64,000 bases of DNA, from positions 346,314 to 410,313 of the forward strand of contig JAFEBP010000014.1 of assembly GCA_018242605.1 (NCBI GenBank), written 5' to 3'. Below are positions 1-8,981 of the stretch, piece after piece (the stretch's first letter is position 1; each line of letters opens with the position of its first letter). The notes beneath the pieces were generated by a model. The model searched no databases, was not told the origin of the DNA, and saw only the letters and a list, made by a program, of their open reading frames with translations. Source of the DNA: Planctomycetota bacterium (GTDB taxonomy: Bacteria; Planctomycetota; Phycisphaerae; Phycisphaerales; UBA1924). Made by a program: the position numbers and the translations under genes.

Positions 1-3000
1 GATGTAGACCGGGCCGATGAGGCCTGAATCGAGCAGGGGTGAGTCCTTCTGCCAGTGCTTCCAGGTGGTGAACGTGAGCCGCTCTTTGGTGGGACGGTCC
101 TTGATGGAGGCCGCCGCGGAGTTGGCCTGCGGCGCGAACCACTGCGGCCACCCGTGGAGCGGGCTGGGGGTGGCGCGGGCCCACTGGGTGTCTTCGGACA
201 ACTGCTCATCGCCGATCAGCCGGTTCACCCACATGTTGGTGATCTTCACCGTCAGGTGGTTCTTGCCCGCTGCGGCGAAGGGCGTGATGTCCGCGGTGAA
301 CGGGGCCTTCCAGCGGGTCGCGACCGGCTTGCCGTTCAGGAAGACTTCGGCGATGTCGCGGACTTCACCCAGATCCAGGATGAACTGTTGCTGCGCCGTC
401 GCCGCGGGCAGATCGATGTCCTTCTCGTACGTCGCCGTGCCGGAGAAGTACTTGACGCCCGTGTCGCTGTGCTTGGTCCAGGAGGCAAGAGCGTCGAGCG
501 TGATGCTCGCAGGTGCCCCGCGCCCTGTTTGGAAGTCGACTGCCCAAGGGCCCGTGATCTGGATCGGCGCCGGGATGGACGCAATGCCGATCTGGTTCTG
601 CGAACCGTCGGCCGTGCGCACGGTGAACGTTCCCGGCTGGAGGGTGCGCAGTTCCACCCCCTCGGCCGTGCGGAGGAGCTCGTAAGGCGCGGGCCTGTCC
701 GGCCCGAGTTCATAGAGCTCGAGCGTGGAGTTCTCGGGGGCCTCACGCGTGACGGCCTTGCCGTCGATGGTGTACTCGATGCGCAGCCGCTTCTGATGGT
801 TGTACGTGGGGTCGCCGAACGCGGCGTTGGTGGCCGGGATCTGCGTGTTGCCCGCCGCGACCATCGCGGCGACCTTCGTGGTGACATCTACGCCCCCCGC
901 GCCGTCGGTGGCTTCGTACATCGCCTTGGTGATCTGGACTTTGGGCGTGGCCCGGGTCGGGTCGGCAGGCGCATCGAGCGATGCTACGTGCGTGGGGCCG
1001 CTCCCCGGCCGCATGACAATAAATACCGAGCCCGAGGGCTCAAAGTTCATCGTGACGGCGGTGCGGCCGTTGTGTTCGTGCCAGAGCGGTGCGGGCTGCA
1101 TCGCGCCCGATTCTGCGGACCAGAGCTCGGGGGCCTTGCCCCGGACGCGGAACGAGCAGGTGATCTCCTGTGAGCGAGGTTTCTGGTTGCTGATGAAGTA
1201 GATATCGGTGTCGCCGACTGTGCGGTGGATCCAGGCGACGTTGGGCGCACCACCGGCGGACGCCGTGAAAAGGGCGTCGGGCGCGGTGTTCGTGCGTGAG
1301 AGTGCGCGTTCAACGGTCAGGTCCGACCAGACCGCCCCGGCCGGGAGAGGCGCGTCGGCAGGCTGGGGCGCAGCATGCCAAAGGGCTTGAGCCTTCCCCT
1401 GCAGCGCTGCGTCGGCGGGCGCGTCGCGCAGGCTCGGCGAGTGCTTGGGCATCGGGCCGATGATCGTGGCCCCGCTCTGCGCCAGCGTGGCGATGCGATC
1501 CAGCAGCGCGGGGGTCATGAACGGGGTGTCCGGCAGCACCAGCACGCGGTACGCCATGCCGCTGGCGAGCACGATCGATCCATCCTTGACGCTCACGTTG
1601 CGGAGCGCATCGGGCCCGCACGAGTCGTAGTCGTACCCCAGCGCCTTGAGTTCCGGGTGGTGCGGGGCGCCGTTGGGGGCGCTCTCGCCGGCCAGGTAGA
1701 GCACATCCGCCGCGAATCGACCCTGCTGCAGCAAGAACTGCGAGCGTGCGAGGTACTGCACCCATTGCGGGCCGCCGTGCTCCCACCATGTATTGGTGCG
1801 TTCAAAGTGCGTGCCCCACTGACCCATCGTCATCCCCGGCTCGATGTTGAGCCAGGGCTGGTGGGCGTAGCGGTGGATGATGCAGCGGTTGATCCCCTCG
1901 GCGAACATCAAGTCGCCCACGGCCTTGAGCGACCCGGGGTGATTGAGCCAGCGGCCCGCTCCGGGAGCCGCGGTGAAGCTCTCCGCGCCCACGATGCTCT
2001 TGCCGAACACATGGGCCACGCTCGCCGCGAGCTTGACCGAGTACCGCATGTCGGCGTTCACCCAGAACTCGCCCATGATGATGTCCGCTTCGCTCCCCAC
2101 CTGCGTGCACTCGAACGGGCCGTCGTACGGCTCGACGGACGAGAGCAGGCCGTTCTTGCGGCAGGTCTGCGCGAACGCCGTGTAGTAGTTGTCCGCGAAC
2201 AGATCGCCGACCGTGCGGCGCAGATCCCACAGGAATCGTTCGGAAGTGTCCGCGCTCTCGATGTACCGCCCGGTGATGACGGGGAGCAGCAGCAGCGGGT
2301 CATACCCGCGCCGGGCCAGGAACTCTTCCCGGAACCGCGGCGACCAGTTCTGGCACCCCACCTCGTAGCTGTCCACGAGCACGTTGCGGAGCGACGCGCC
2401 CGCGAGCGGCCCCAACTCCTTGATGAGCGGCTCCATGCCGCCGGACCAGTAATGCTCGAAGGCCTCGCGGCTGAGTTTGTCAACCTCCAGGCCGCGGCCG
2501 GGAACGGGCGATGGCGCGTTCACAGCGCCGGTGGGCGTGTGGCCGATCCGCAGCACCGTCCAGGCGCCCGCGGGCGCTTCCCACGCGAGCGTTCCGTCCT
2601 TGAACTTGGCTGAGAGGTCGATCACCGAGCCGCGTGCGATCGCCGACCCGGCGGGCGCGGCGTCGAGCGACGGCTGTAGGCCGTACTTGTATTCGTACAA
2701 GGCCTTGGCCTTGATGTCCGGGATCCTCGCGGCGTCGTTGCCGGGAGTGGGAAAGGCCAGCACCGCGATGTCGCGGTAGTAGTTGTGATTGGTGCGCGGT
2801 TGGGCGAGCTTCTCCGTGAAGCGGGCCGGGCCGTGGACGCGGGTCTCGGTGGTCACCAGCGTCTGCATCGCGTCCTGCGGCTGCACCCACGGCCCGCCGC
2901 TGCTCGACCAGCCCGCGCAGTTGTGGATGCACAGTTCCAGACCCAGACGCTGCGCTTCCGCCGCGGCGTGCTTGACCATCTCCCGCCACTGCGGCGAGTT

Positions 3001-3261
3001 GTACGCGATGGGCCCCTCGGGAATTTCCTCCGAGACATTGAAGATCTGCGCCCCGCCCAGACCGATCCGCTTCATCGCCTCGAGGTCGGCGGTGATGCCC
3101 TCCTTGGTGACATTGCCGTTCATCCAGTGCCACCACGTGTGGGGCTTGGCCGAATCCGGGGGCTGTGCAAAGCCCGAGGCCAGATCGTCCGCGGCGATGG
3201 CGCGGAGGCAGAGGAAAGCGATCGAGGCGGCGCTGGCGAATCGGAGCGAAGAGGTGTTCAC
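1..3261 (-). CDS. GH106-like glycoside hydrolase (alpha-L-rhamnosidase family), 3' end outside window
   Basis: The frame is open for 1087 codons from a GTG at 3261 and runs off the window, so the C-terminus is missing. AGGAG lies 8 nt before the GTG. The N-terminus (about 24 residues, ending IAADD) looks like a signal peptide, so the enzyme is probably exported. The mature start HTWWHWMNGNVTKEGI and the following GGAQIFNVS resemble the opening of the GH106 / Glyco_hydro_106 TIM-barrel. A late segment with FLNGKPVATRWKAPF and LTVKITNMWVN is a typical C-terminal galactose-binding-like sandwich. Known family role is hydrolysis of alpha-L-rhamnosides in plant or algal polysaccharides; the substrate here is inferred only. 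It is the last gene of a minus-strand group and sits alone with respect to sugar transport genes. Confidence 0.75.
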   Translation of the reverse strand, partial: MNTSSLRFASAASIAFLCLRAIAADDLASGFAQPPDSAKPHTWWHWMNGNVTKEGITADLEAMKRIGLGGAQIFNVSEEIPEGPIAYNSPQWREMVKHAAAEAQRLGLELCIHNCAGWSSSGGPWVQPQDAMQTLVTTETRVHGPARFTEKLAQPRTNHNYYRDIAVLAFPTPGNDAARIPDIKAKALYEYKYGLQPSLDAAPAGSAIARGSVIDLSAKFKDGTLAWEAPAGAWTVLRIGHTPTGAVNAPSPVPGRGLEVDKLSREAFEHYWSGGMEPLIKELGPLAGASLRNVLVDSYEVGCQNWSPRFREEFLARRGYDPLLLLPVITGRYIESADTSERFLWDLRRTVGDLFADNYYTAFAQTCRKNGLLSSVEPYDGPFECTQVGSEADIIMGEFWVNADMRYSVKLAASVAHVFGKSIVGAESFTAAPGAGRWLNHPGSLKAVGDLMFAEGINRCIIHRYAHQPWLNIEPGMTMGQWGTHFERTNTWWEHGGPQWVQYLARSQFLLQQGRFAADVLYLAGESAPNGAPHHPELKALGYDYDSCGPDALRNVSVKDGSIVLASGMAYRVLVLPDTPFMTPALLDRIATLAQSGATIIGPMPKHSPSLRDAPADAALQGKAQALWHAAPQPADAPLPAGAVWSDLTVERALSRTNTAPDALFTASAGGAPNVAWIHRTVGDTDIYFISNQKPRSQEITCSFRVRGKAPELWSAESGAMQPAPLWHEHNGRTAVTMNFEPSGSVFIVMRPGSGPTHVASLDAPADPTRATPKVQITKAMYEATDGAGGVDVTTKVAAMVAAGNTQIPATNAAFGDPTYNHQKRLRIEYTIDGKAVTREAPENSTLELYELGPDRPAPYELLRTAEGVELRTLQPGTFTVRTADGSQNQIGIASIPAPIQITGPWAVDFQTGRGAPASITLDALASWTKHSDTGVKYFSGTATYEKDIDLPAATAQQQFILDLGEVRDIAEVFLNGKPVATRWKAPFTADITPFAAAGKNHLTVKITNMWVNRLIGDEQLSEDTQWARATPSPLHGWPQWFAPQANSAAASIKDRPTKERLTFTTWKHWQKDSPLLDSGLIGPVYI

Positions 3262-3432
3262 GGCGGGGCTCCTGGGTTGAAGCGGGAGAATAGCGTGGGG
3301 CCCCGATGAGCGTCGGGCGATGGTCCGGCCCCGAGCCCGATCGGCAAACGCACCGCGGGCCCATGAACGTTGGCGGTGGTGCCGCGATTCACAGGCCCGC
3401 GAGTGCTGAAGTGGAAACAGCAGATCGTGATG

Positions 3433-5097
3433 TTACTGCAGGACCTTGATCTTGAGCTCGCGGCTCTTGGAACTGACCGCGCCCGAGGGCTTCGTCTGCA
3501 GCACCTTGAGCGACACGGTCGAACCGGCCCGCAGCGGGGTCGTGGGTTGGATGGAGTAGTTGCCGGCGTTGTCCGCGATCGCCGTGCCCAGCACGCGAGA
3601 GCCGCTGAGCAGTTGAACCGTGTTCCCGGCCACCGCCTGCCCCAGAATGGTCGGCTGCGTGTTGCGGGTGGCGATCTCGTTGGGCTTGCTGGTGGTCACG
3701 CGGTCCGCCGGATCGAGCGTGGGGGCCGCCGGTGTCGGCGGCGCCACCGAATCGCGCGTGACGTACGTGGGATCGCTGAGGCCCGAGAGTTGATTCGCGC
3801 GGTTCTTCACGATGATCTGGTACGCGTGCACGCCCGTGGGAGCGTTGGTCACCTTCACGCGGTAGTGCCCGCTCGTGTTCACGATCGCCGTGCGGTTTGT
3901 TTCCGTGCCGTCGATGTAGATCCGCACCTGCGCGCGGGCCTCGGCATTCCCGACAAAGTTGAGGTCCTTGGACGAGGTCAGCCCGTCGGCCGAAGAGACG
4001 CCCAGGTCGCTGGCGGTGTCCAGCACCGGCGCGTCGGGCTTGTTGGCGCCGCCGCCCCCGCCATCGCCGCTGCCGCCGCCTCCACCCGTGCCGCCGGTGT
4101 AGGTTCCGGTGGGACGGAGCAGAACCGCATGCTGATAGCCGGTGTCCACCCGCCGCGCCGTCGCGGCGATCACGCCCGAGTCGTTGATCGCGTTGGCCTT
4201 TTCGATGAGCCAGTTGGGGTCGGACGCGATCAGCGTGTTCAGATCGGTCACCACGCCGTCGCGCCAGCGCACCGCGCGGTACGCGCTCACGCCCACGGCG
4301 TCGCCGTGCGCGTTGAGCCCCATCGCGAAGCTCGATGTCCCCGCGGCGAGCACGCCGAGATCGCCCACGTGCAGGATGTGACCGTCTGCATCCACCTGCC
4401 AGCGGGTGGCGTGCCAGGTTCCATCGGTGGTTTGTGAAGCGCCCACGGCCCAGCCCGACGCGATCGCGCGGGCCTGCCCCTGCGCGCCGCCGATGGTGCC
4501 CATGTCCTTCGCCGTCGTCCCGACCCACAGGCACGGCCGCTGCCCATTCTCCGCCGCCGTCGTGGAGCTGCCCACCACGCGCCCCGTGTCGTCGATGCCC
4601 AGCCCCTTGGACGACTCTCCCCCCAGGGTTGGAAGCGTTGTGATCGATCCGTTCGCGTACCTGCACGCGCGTTCAACGGTGAGCCCGCTACTGGCGATCA
4701 GCGCGCTGCCGGCGACCTGCCCGGCGTCGTTCGCCGCCCGCGCCGCGAACGCACCCAACGGCACGAGCGTGCCCGCGTCCACCATGAACGCCGAGCGACT
4801 CAGCCCGCCCATGTCGAACGAATAGCCGTACACCTTGCCGCCGGCGGTGATCGCGAACGCCGCGTGCTCGGCGTACACATCGGTGATGGGGATCGGCGTG
4901 AGCGAAGAGTCGTGCAGGAACGCGTCGAAGTGCGAGTCCTGCCCCGTGGCGATGCCCGCCGCGGCGCCGGTGGGGCCCACCGCGAGCGCCTGTGATTCGC
5001 CCCCGAACGTCCCCAGATCAACCAACTGGTATTCCTGGGCCCGGGCGATGTGCGCGATGCCCGCCAGGGCGATCAGCGTGAGAGTGAGTCGTGTCAT
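3433..5097 (-). CDS. Exported HAF-repeat protein with C-terminal Ig-like domains
   Basis: 554 residues, ATG start with GGAGG 10 nt upstream. Residues 1-20 (MTRLTLTLIALAGIAHIARA) form a signal peptide. The N-terminal two thirds contain repeated LVDLGTFGGESQALAVG-type units (LPTLGGESSKGLGIDDTGRVVG, LGVLAAGTSSFAMGLNAHGDAVG), the pattern of the extracellular HAF repeat family. A Gly-rich linker follows near residue 320, then two bacterial Ig-like domains, the last starting near TPAAPTLDPADRVTTS. No catalytic motif is visible. HAF proteins have no established enzymatic role; a beta-propeller-like surface or adhesion function is a guess. It is preceded, 33 bp away on the same strand, by a multiheme cytochrome gene. 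Confidence 0.75.
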   Translation of the reverse strand: MTRLTLTLIALAGIAHIARAQEYQLVDLGTFGGESQALAVGPTGAAAGIATGQDSHFDAFLHDSSLTPIPITDVYAEHAAFAITAGGKVYGYSFDMGGLSRSAFMVDAGTLVPLGAFAARAANDAGQVAGSALIASSGLTVERACRYANGSITTLPTLGGESSKGLGIDDTGRVVGSSTTAAENGQRPCLWVGTTAKDMGTIGGAQGQARAIASGWAVGASQTTDGTWHATRWQVDADGHILHVGDLGVLAAGTSSFAMGLNAHGDAVGVSAYRAVRWRDGVVTDLNTLIASDPNWLIEKANAINDSGVIAATARRVDTGYQHAVLLRPTGTYTGGTGGGGGSGDGGGGGANKPDAPVLDTASDLGVSSADGLTSSKDLNFVGNAEARAQVRIYIDGTETNRTAIVNTSGHYRVKVTNAPTGVHAYQIIVKNRANQLSGLSDPTYVTRDSVAPPTPAAPTLDPADRVTTSKPNEIATRNTQPTILGQAVAGNTVQLLSGSRVLGTAIADNAGNYSIQPTTPLRAGSTVSLKVLQTKPSGAVSSKSRELKIKVLQ

Positions 5098-5130
5098 GAT
5101 TCGTGCCTCCGGTGTGTGTTGAACAGCCCC

Positions 5131-6276
5131 TTAGTCGCCGCGCCGGTGGAAGAACGACTCGCCGGGCGTGGAGGTGTGGCAGACGGTGCATGTGTTGACG
5201 ACGCCCGAGTGGCCCTGCAGGCGGGTGGCCTGCGCGTTGTCCGCCTGGGTCATGGCCGGGCCGATGGCGTGCGGGCTCCCGTGGCACGCGTAGCACGCGA
5301 CCCCGCTGTGGCCAACCGAGTTTCGGTACAGCGTCCCCGTCTGCTCGTAGTCGTGCCCCGGCACGTTGTGGCAACTACCGCACCTGGGCAGGTCGATCCA
5401 CGGGCGGCGCGAGGCGCTGCCCACCGCCGCCATGGAAGTGTGGCAGGCCTTGCAATCCATGCCCCGCGCCGCGTGAACGTCGCGCTGGCAGGTGGTGCGG
5501 ATGCCCGGGTGGCACGCGTAGCACTCGTTGGCCAGGTTGACCGCGCCCATGCGCGAGGCGTGGCCCGTGTGCATCGCGCCCGAGAGACTTTCGATCCCCG
5601 GGTTCCCCGGCGCTCCCAGGGCGTTGTCGGAGTGGCACGAGGCGCACATCACCGGCTGCTGCTGAACGAGATGAGTGCCGTGGATGCGGTCGTGGGCCTT
5701 GAGAATGTTGGTGCCCACCGTCTCGCCCTCGCTGGTGTGGCAGAGGTTGCAGGAAATCTCCCAAGACACCGGCACCACCGCCTGCGTCTTGGCGACCACG
5801 GAGTTCCCGGATTTCACCGTGACCGTGGCGAGCGCGTAGGCGTTCTCGGTGCCGTCGTCGTCCATGGGCGTCACGGGGATGCCCTCGGCGACGAAGTCGC
5901 GCCGCGCCGAATCGCGGCGCATCGCGCCAGAAAGGCCGAAGCCCTTGAGCCCCATGTCCGGCGCCAGCGGCCCGCCGAAGAGCTGGGGCGCGTAGTTCCA
6001 GAAGTTGGTCTTGTCCGTCGAGTGCGTGTTCCCGGGGATCTCGAAGTTCACCGTGACGTTGCTGCCCGCGATGCTCGGCTCCCCGCCCCGCCGGATCACG
6101 ATCGCCCGCAGCGTGTTGTACGGCGGCAGCAGCATGAACTGCGAGTAGTCGTTCTGCATGCAGTGCATGCCCAGGTCGTTGGCGGCGATGACGACGTAGT
6201 TGCCGCTCGACTGCGCCGCCGCCAGAGAGGGCAGCGCGGCGAGGGCGAGGGCGACCCTCCACATGTGTTTGAACAT
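5131..6276 (-). CDS. Exported multiheme c-type cytochrome (seven CxxCH motifs)
   Basis: 381 residues from the ATG at 6276, chosen because AGGAG lies 8 nt upstream and it directly begins a signal peptide (MFKHMWRVALALAALPSLAAAQ). The N-terminal ~170 residues carry no heme motif but include NYVVIAANDLGMHCM, a pattern found in large planctomycete and deltaproteobacterial cytochromes. The C-terminal half has seven CxxCH heme sites: CNLCH, CASCH, CYACH, CKACH, CGSCH, CYACH and CTVCH. Spaced His residues (such as HTGHASRMG, HDRIHGTH) could be distal ligands. It should be periplasmic and move electrons; the partner is unknown. It may be co-transcribed with the HAF-repeat protein downstream. Confidence 0.85.
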   Translation of the reverse strand: MFKHMWRVALALAALPSLAAAQSSGNYVVIAANDLGMHCMQNDYSQFMLLPPYNTLRAIVIRRGGEPSIAGSNVTVNFEIPGNTHSTDKTNFWNYAPQLFGGPLAPDMGLKGFGLSGAMRRDSARRDFVAEGIPVTPMDDDGTENAYALATVTVKSGNSVVAKTQAVVPVSWEISCNLCHTSEGETVGTNILKAHDRIHGTHLVQQQPVMCASCHSDNALGAPGNPGIESLSGAMHTGHASRMGAVNLANECYACHPGIRTTCQRDVHAARGMDCKACHTSMAAVGSASRRPWIDLPRCGSCHNVPGHDYEQTGTLYRNSVGHSGVACYACHGSPHAIGPAMTQADNAQATRLQGHSGVVNTCTVCHTSTPGESFFHRRGD

Positions 6277-6499
6277 CGGCGTTCTCCTGGCATGACGGGC
6301 GGTGCGCACGACCGAACCTCTGGTTGAGAGTGAGTCGCAGCGGAAACAAACGCTCCACCCGGAGTCATGAATAACTACATCTGTATATGTATGAAACGGG
6401 CACGCTGTTTCAGCCCCGGCGCGGATTTGTCGTGGTGCGCGGCCAGATGAGATCGCGTCTCAGCGCCGCGGCAGTTCTGCGCGTCAAAGACCGGTTGTC

Positions 6500-8386
6500 T
6501 CACAAGTGCCCGAACCGCCGCGCGATGCTCAGCGGCCGCATCATCGACCGCTTCTTGCTCTGGTGGCCCGCCATGCGCCGCAGGATGTTGTCCAGAAGCC
6601 GCACGGCGTCGAGCACGAACGGCCCCTTGTTGAGCATCACGCACTCGGCCCGCTCGCCCATCGCCGCGTCGGTGATCTCCGACCGGCTGGGCAGGCCCTT
6701 CTTCGCGAGCGTCTCGAGCACCTGCGTGGCCCACATCACCGGCACGTGCGCCGCCTCGCAGATCCACAGGATCTCTTCCTGCACCTCCGCGAGCCGCTCG
6801 TACCCGATCTGGGTGGCCAGGTCGCCCCGCGCGATCATCACGCCCACCGCCGGGCTGCGCATCGCCGACATCAGCAGCTCCGGCAGCCGGGCGAACGCCG
6901 CGGCGGTCTCGATCTTGAGAACCAGGCCCAGGTCCGGCCGCCCGGCGGCGGCCAGCGCGTCGCGCAGCATGTCGATGTCCGCCGGCCTCTGCACGAAGCT
7001 GAAGCCGATCATGTCCGCGTTCGCCGCGATGAACGGCAGGTGGCCCGCGTCGTCTTCGCTGAGCGCCGGCAGGTTCAGGTCCGTATCGGGCAGGTTGATG
7101 CCCTTCTCCGGCCCCAGCCTGAACCGTCCGCCGCGGCAGCGGATGATGCGCAGCACCGCGGACCGCTGGTCCACGCGGTCCACCACGCCCACGGCCTTGC
7201 CGTCGTCGAGCATCACCCGGTGGCCCGGGCGCAGGTCGGTGAAGATCTGCCCCGGCGAGAGCGAGATGCACGCCGGGGAGATGATCCGCCCCGCATCGTC
7301 GCGCACCGCGGCCCGGCCCGGCTCCGGGTCCGCCGTGACGACCAGTTGATCGCCGGGTGTGAGCTCAATCATGCCCGGCACCGCCGGCAGATTGGTGATG
7401 GTGCACCGCAGACGCGGGTTTGATTCGGTGCGGAACTCGGTCCCCGGCGTGACATACGCCGAGTGCGTTGATTGCGCCAGCACTCCGCCGGATTCGCTGG
7501 CGTTGACCGTGAGCAGGCGCGATCGCCCGGGCTGATCCGTGAACGTGATCCTCTCTCCGGGACGCAGTTGATCGACGAACGCCCCCGGCAGCATGAGCGT
7601 TGCTTCCGGTGTGATCACGGCCGGGGCCACGGGGCGCTCCTGGCGCGTGATCCACACGACGCACGGCCTCAGCAGGTCGCCGATGACCGAGCGCGGCGGG
7701 TTCCACGAGACCACGCGTGGGCCCTCCGCGATCGGCCCGGTGCGGAGCTTGGGTCCCTCGACGTCCATGAGCACGCGCCGGGGCCTGTCGCCGTCGGTCG
7801 TGGCCGCGCGAAGGTTCTGGATCATCGCCGCCCACGCCGCCCGGTCGTCGTGAGCGCAGTTGATCCGCATCACGTCCATGCCGCCCGCCACGAGTTCCCG
7901 CACCAGGCGCGGATCGGTCGCGGCCTCGGAGGGCATGGTGACCATGATGCGTACGTGCCGGCCCGCGGGCGCATGGCCCAACAGCCGCGTCGTGCTGCGT
8001 TGCAGGAGTTCCTCGCCGCGATGCATGGGGAACGTCGCGGCGGTGGGCGGTGGGGCCGCCAGCCCGGCGAGCGCGGCCAGCGCGCTCCGCACGGCGTCGA
8101 TCGTGCCCAGCACGTGAGATTCCGATCGCCCCAGCGAAGAAAGCCCCAGCGCCGCCAGCGCGTGCTGGGTGTCGCGCAGGTCGTGCCGACGCAGCGCCAG
8201 GTAATGCACGAGGTTGCGCAGGCTGTCGCGCTGATCCCGCGGCACCACGCCCTGTTCGGCCGTGCACGCTTGCTCAAGGTCGAGAATGTCGGTGACGAGC
8301 GAGTCCAGACGGTCCAGCAGCAGGCGCGCGTCGGGCTTGTGCTGCTGGTGGTCTGGTGAGTCGTGCTTCGGTTCGGTCATGGACAT
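6500..8386 (-). CDS. Divergent pyruvate kinase with N-terminal extension and no C-terminal regulatory domain
   Basis: 628 residues from ATG 8386 with GGAG upstream. Residues ~1-125 are a helical extension (RLDSLVTDILDLEQ, LGLSSLGRSESHVL). The catalytic barrel then begins with VRIMVTMPSEAA, GMDVMRINCAHDD and RRVLMDVEGPKLRTGPI, interrupted by an all-beta B-domain region. Later FSFVQRPADI, LGLVLKIETAAAF, MIARGDLATQIG, MWATQVLETLAKKGLPSRSEITDAAMG and ECVMLNKGPF follow the pyruvate kinase order. The chain stops about 40 residues after MLNKGP, so the usual ~120-residue allosteric PK_C domain is absent. The canonical MLSGETA is replaced by MLNKGPF. It lies 46 bp after korG on the same strand, so it may close the por/kor operon and connect pyruvate with phosphoenolpyruvate. 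Activity is plausible but not certain. Confidence 0.8.
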   Translation of the reverse strand: MSMTEPKHDSPDHQQHKPDARLLLDRLDSLVTDILDLEQACTAEQGVVPRDQRDSLRNLVHYLALRRHDLRDTQHALAALGLSSLGRSESHVLGTIDAVRSALAALAGLAAPPPTAATFPMHRGEELLQRSTTRLLGHAPAGRHVRIMVTMPSEAATDPRLVRELVAGGMDVMRINCAHDDRAAWAAMIQNLRAATTDGDRPRRVLMDVEGPKLRTGPIAEGPRVVSWNPPRSVIGDLLRPCVVWITRQERPVAPAVITPEATLMLPGAFVDQLRPGERITFTDQPGRSRLLTVNASESGGVLAQSTHSAYVTPGTEFRTESNPRLRCTITNLPAVPGMIELTPGDQLVVTADPEPGRAAVRDDAGRIISPACISLSPGQIFTDLRPGHRVMLDDGKAVGVVDRVDQRSAVLRIIRCRGGRFRLGPEKGINLPDTDLNLPALSEDDAGHLPFIAANADMIGFSFVQRPADIDMLRDALAAAGRPDLGLVLKIETAAAFARLPELLMSAMRSPAVGVMIARGDLATQIGYERLAEVQEEILWICEAAHVPVMWATQVLETLAKKGLPSRSEITDAAMGERAECVMLNKGPFVLDAVRLLDNILRRMAGHQSKKRSMMRPLSIARRFGHL

Positions 8387-8432
8387 CGGCGCCTCCGTGC
8401 GCTGTCGTTGGAGCGCTGCGCCGTCGGGCTTC

Positions 8433-8981
8433 TTACGCCGTCGCCGGCGCGGTCTGCACCAGCGCCTCGCCCGCCGCGATGGCCCGTTCGTTCAGATCGC
8501 GGAACTTCGCGGGCACCCTTGCCAGCACGGCGTTCTTCAGGCTCTGCGTGCTCACCAGCCCAGCGATGCGGTTGATCGCCGCGAGCGCCACGGTGTTGGC
8601 GACGACCTTGCTCCCGGTGTCGACGGCCGCCTGGGTGAGCGGCAGCCGGTGCACGTGCCCGCCGCACGTGACCTCCGGGCCGATATTGGTGGAATCGATG
8701 ATCACCGTGGTGTCCGGGCGGACCTTGGGCAGGTACTTCTTGGCCGCCTCCATCGACATGCACAGCAGCACGTCGGGCACCGTTACCTCGGGATAGGCGA
8801 TCTGCCCGGCGGAGATGATCACCTCGGCCTTGCTGGAGCCCAGCCGCGCCTCGGGGCCGTACGTCTGTGTCTGTACGACGTTCTTGCCCTCGAGCATCGC
8901 CGCCTCGGCGAGGATCACACCCGCGGTGATCAGGCCCTGGCCGCCCGCGCCGCTGAACCGGACTTGTACTGGGTCGTTCAT
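8433..8981 (-). CDS. korG: 2-oxoglutarate:ferredoxin oxidoreductase, gamma subunit
   Basis: 182 residues. The ATG at 8981 has GGAG 6 nt upstream and overlaps the korB stop (ATGA), so the longer open frame above it is not used. Begins MNDPVQVRFSGAGGQGLITAG, the glycine-rich opening of the POR/KOR gamma domain, followed by QTQTYGPEARLGSSKAEVIIS. The gamma domain binds coenzyme A in this enzyme family and completes the alpha-beta-gamma complex that oxidatively decarboxylates 2-oxoacids with ferredoxin as acceptor. KOR rather than POR is assigned from the matching alpha and beta subunits directly upstream. Confidence 0.9.
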   Translation of the reverse strand: MNDPVQVRFSGAGGQGLITAGVILAEAAMLEGKNVVQTQTYGPEARLGSSKAEVIISAGQIAYPEVTVPDVLLCMSMEAAKKYLPKVRPDTTVIIDSTNIGPEVTCGGHVHRLPLTQAAVDTGSKVVANTVALAAINRIAGLVSTQSLKNAVLARVPAKFRDLNERAIAAGEALVQTAPATA

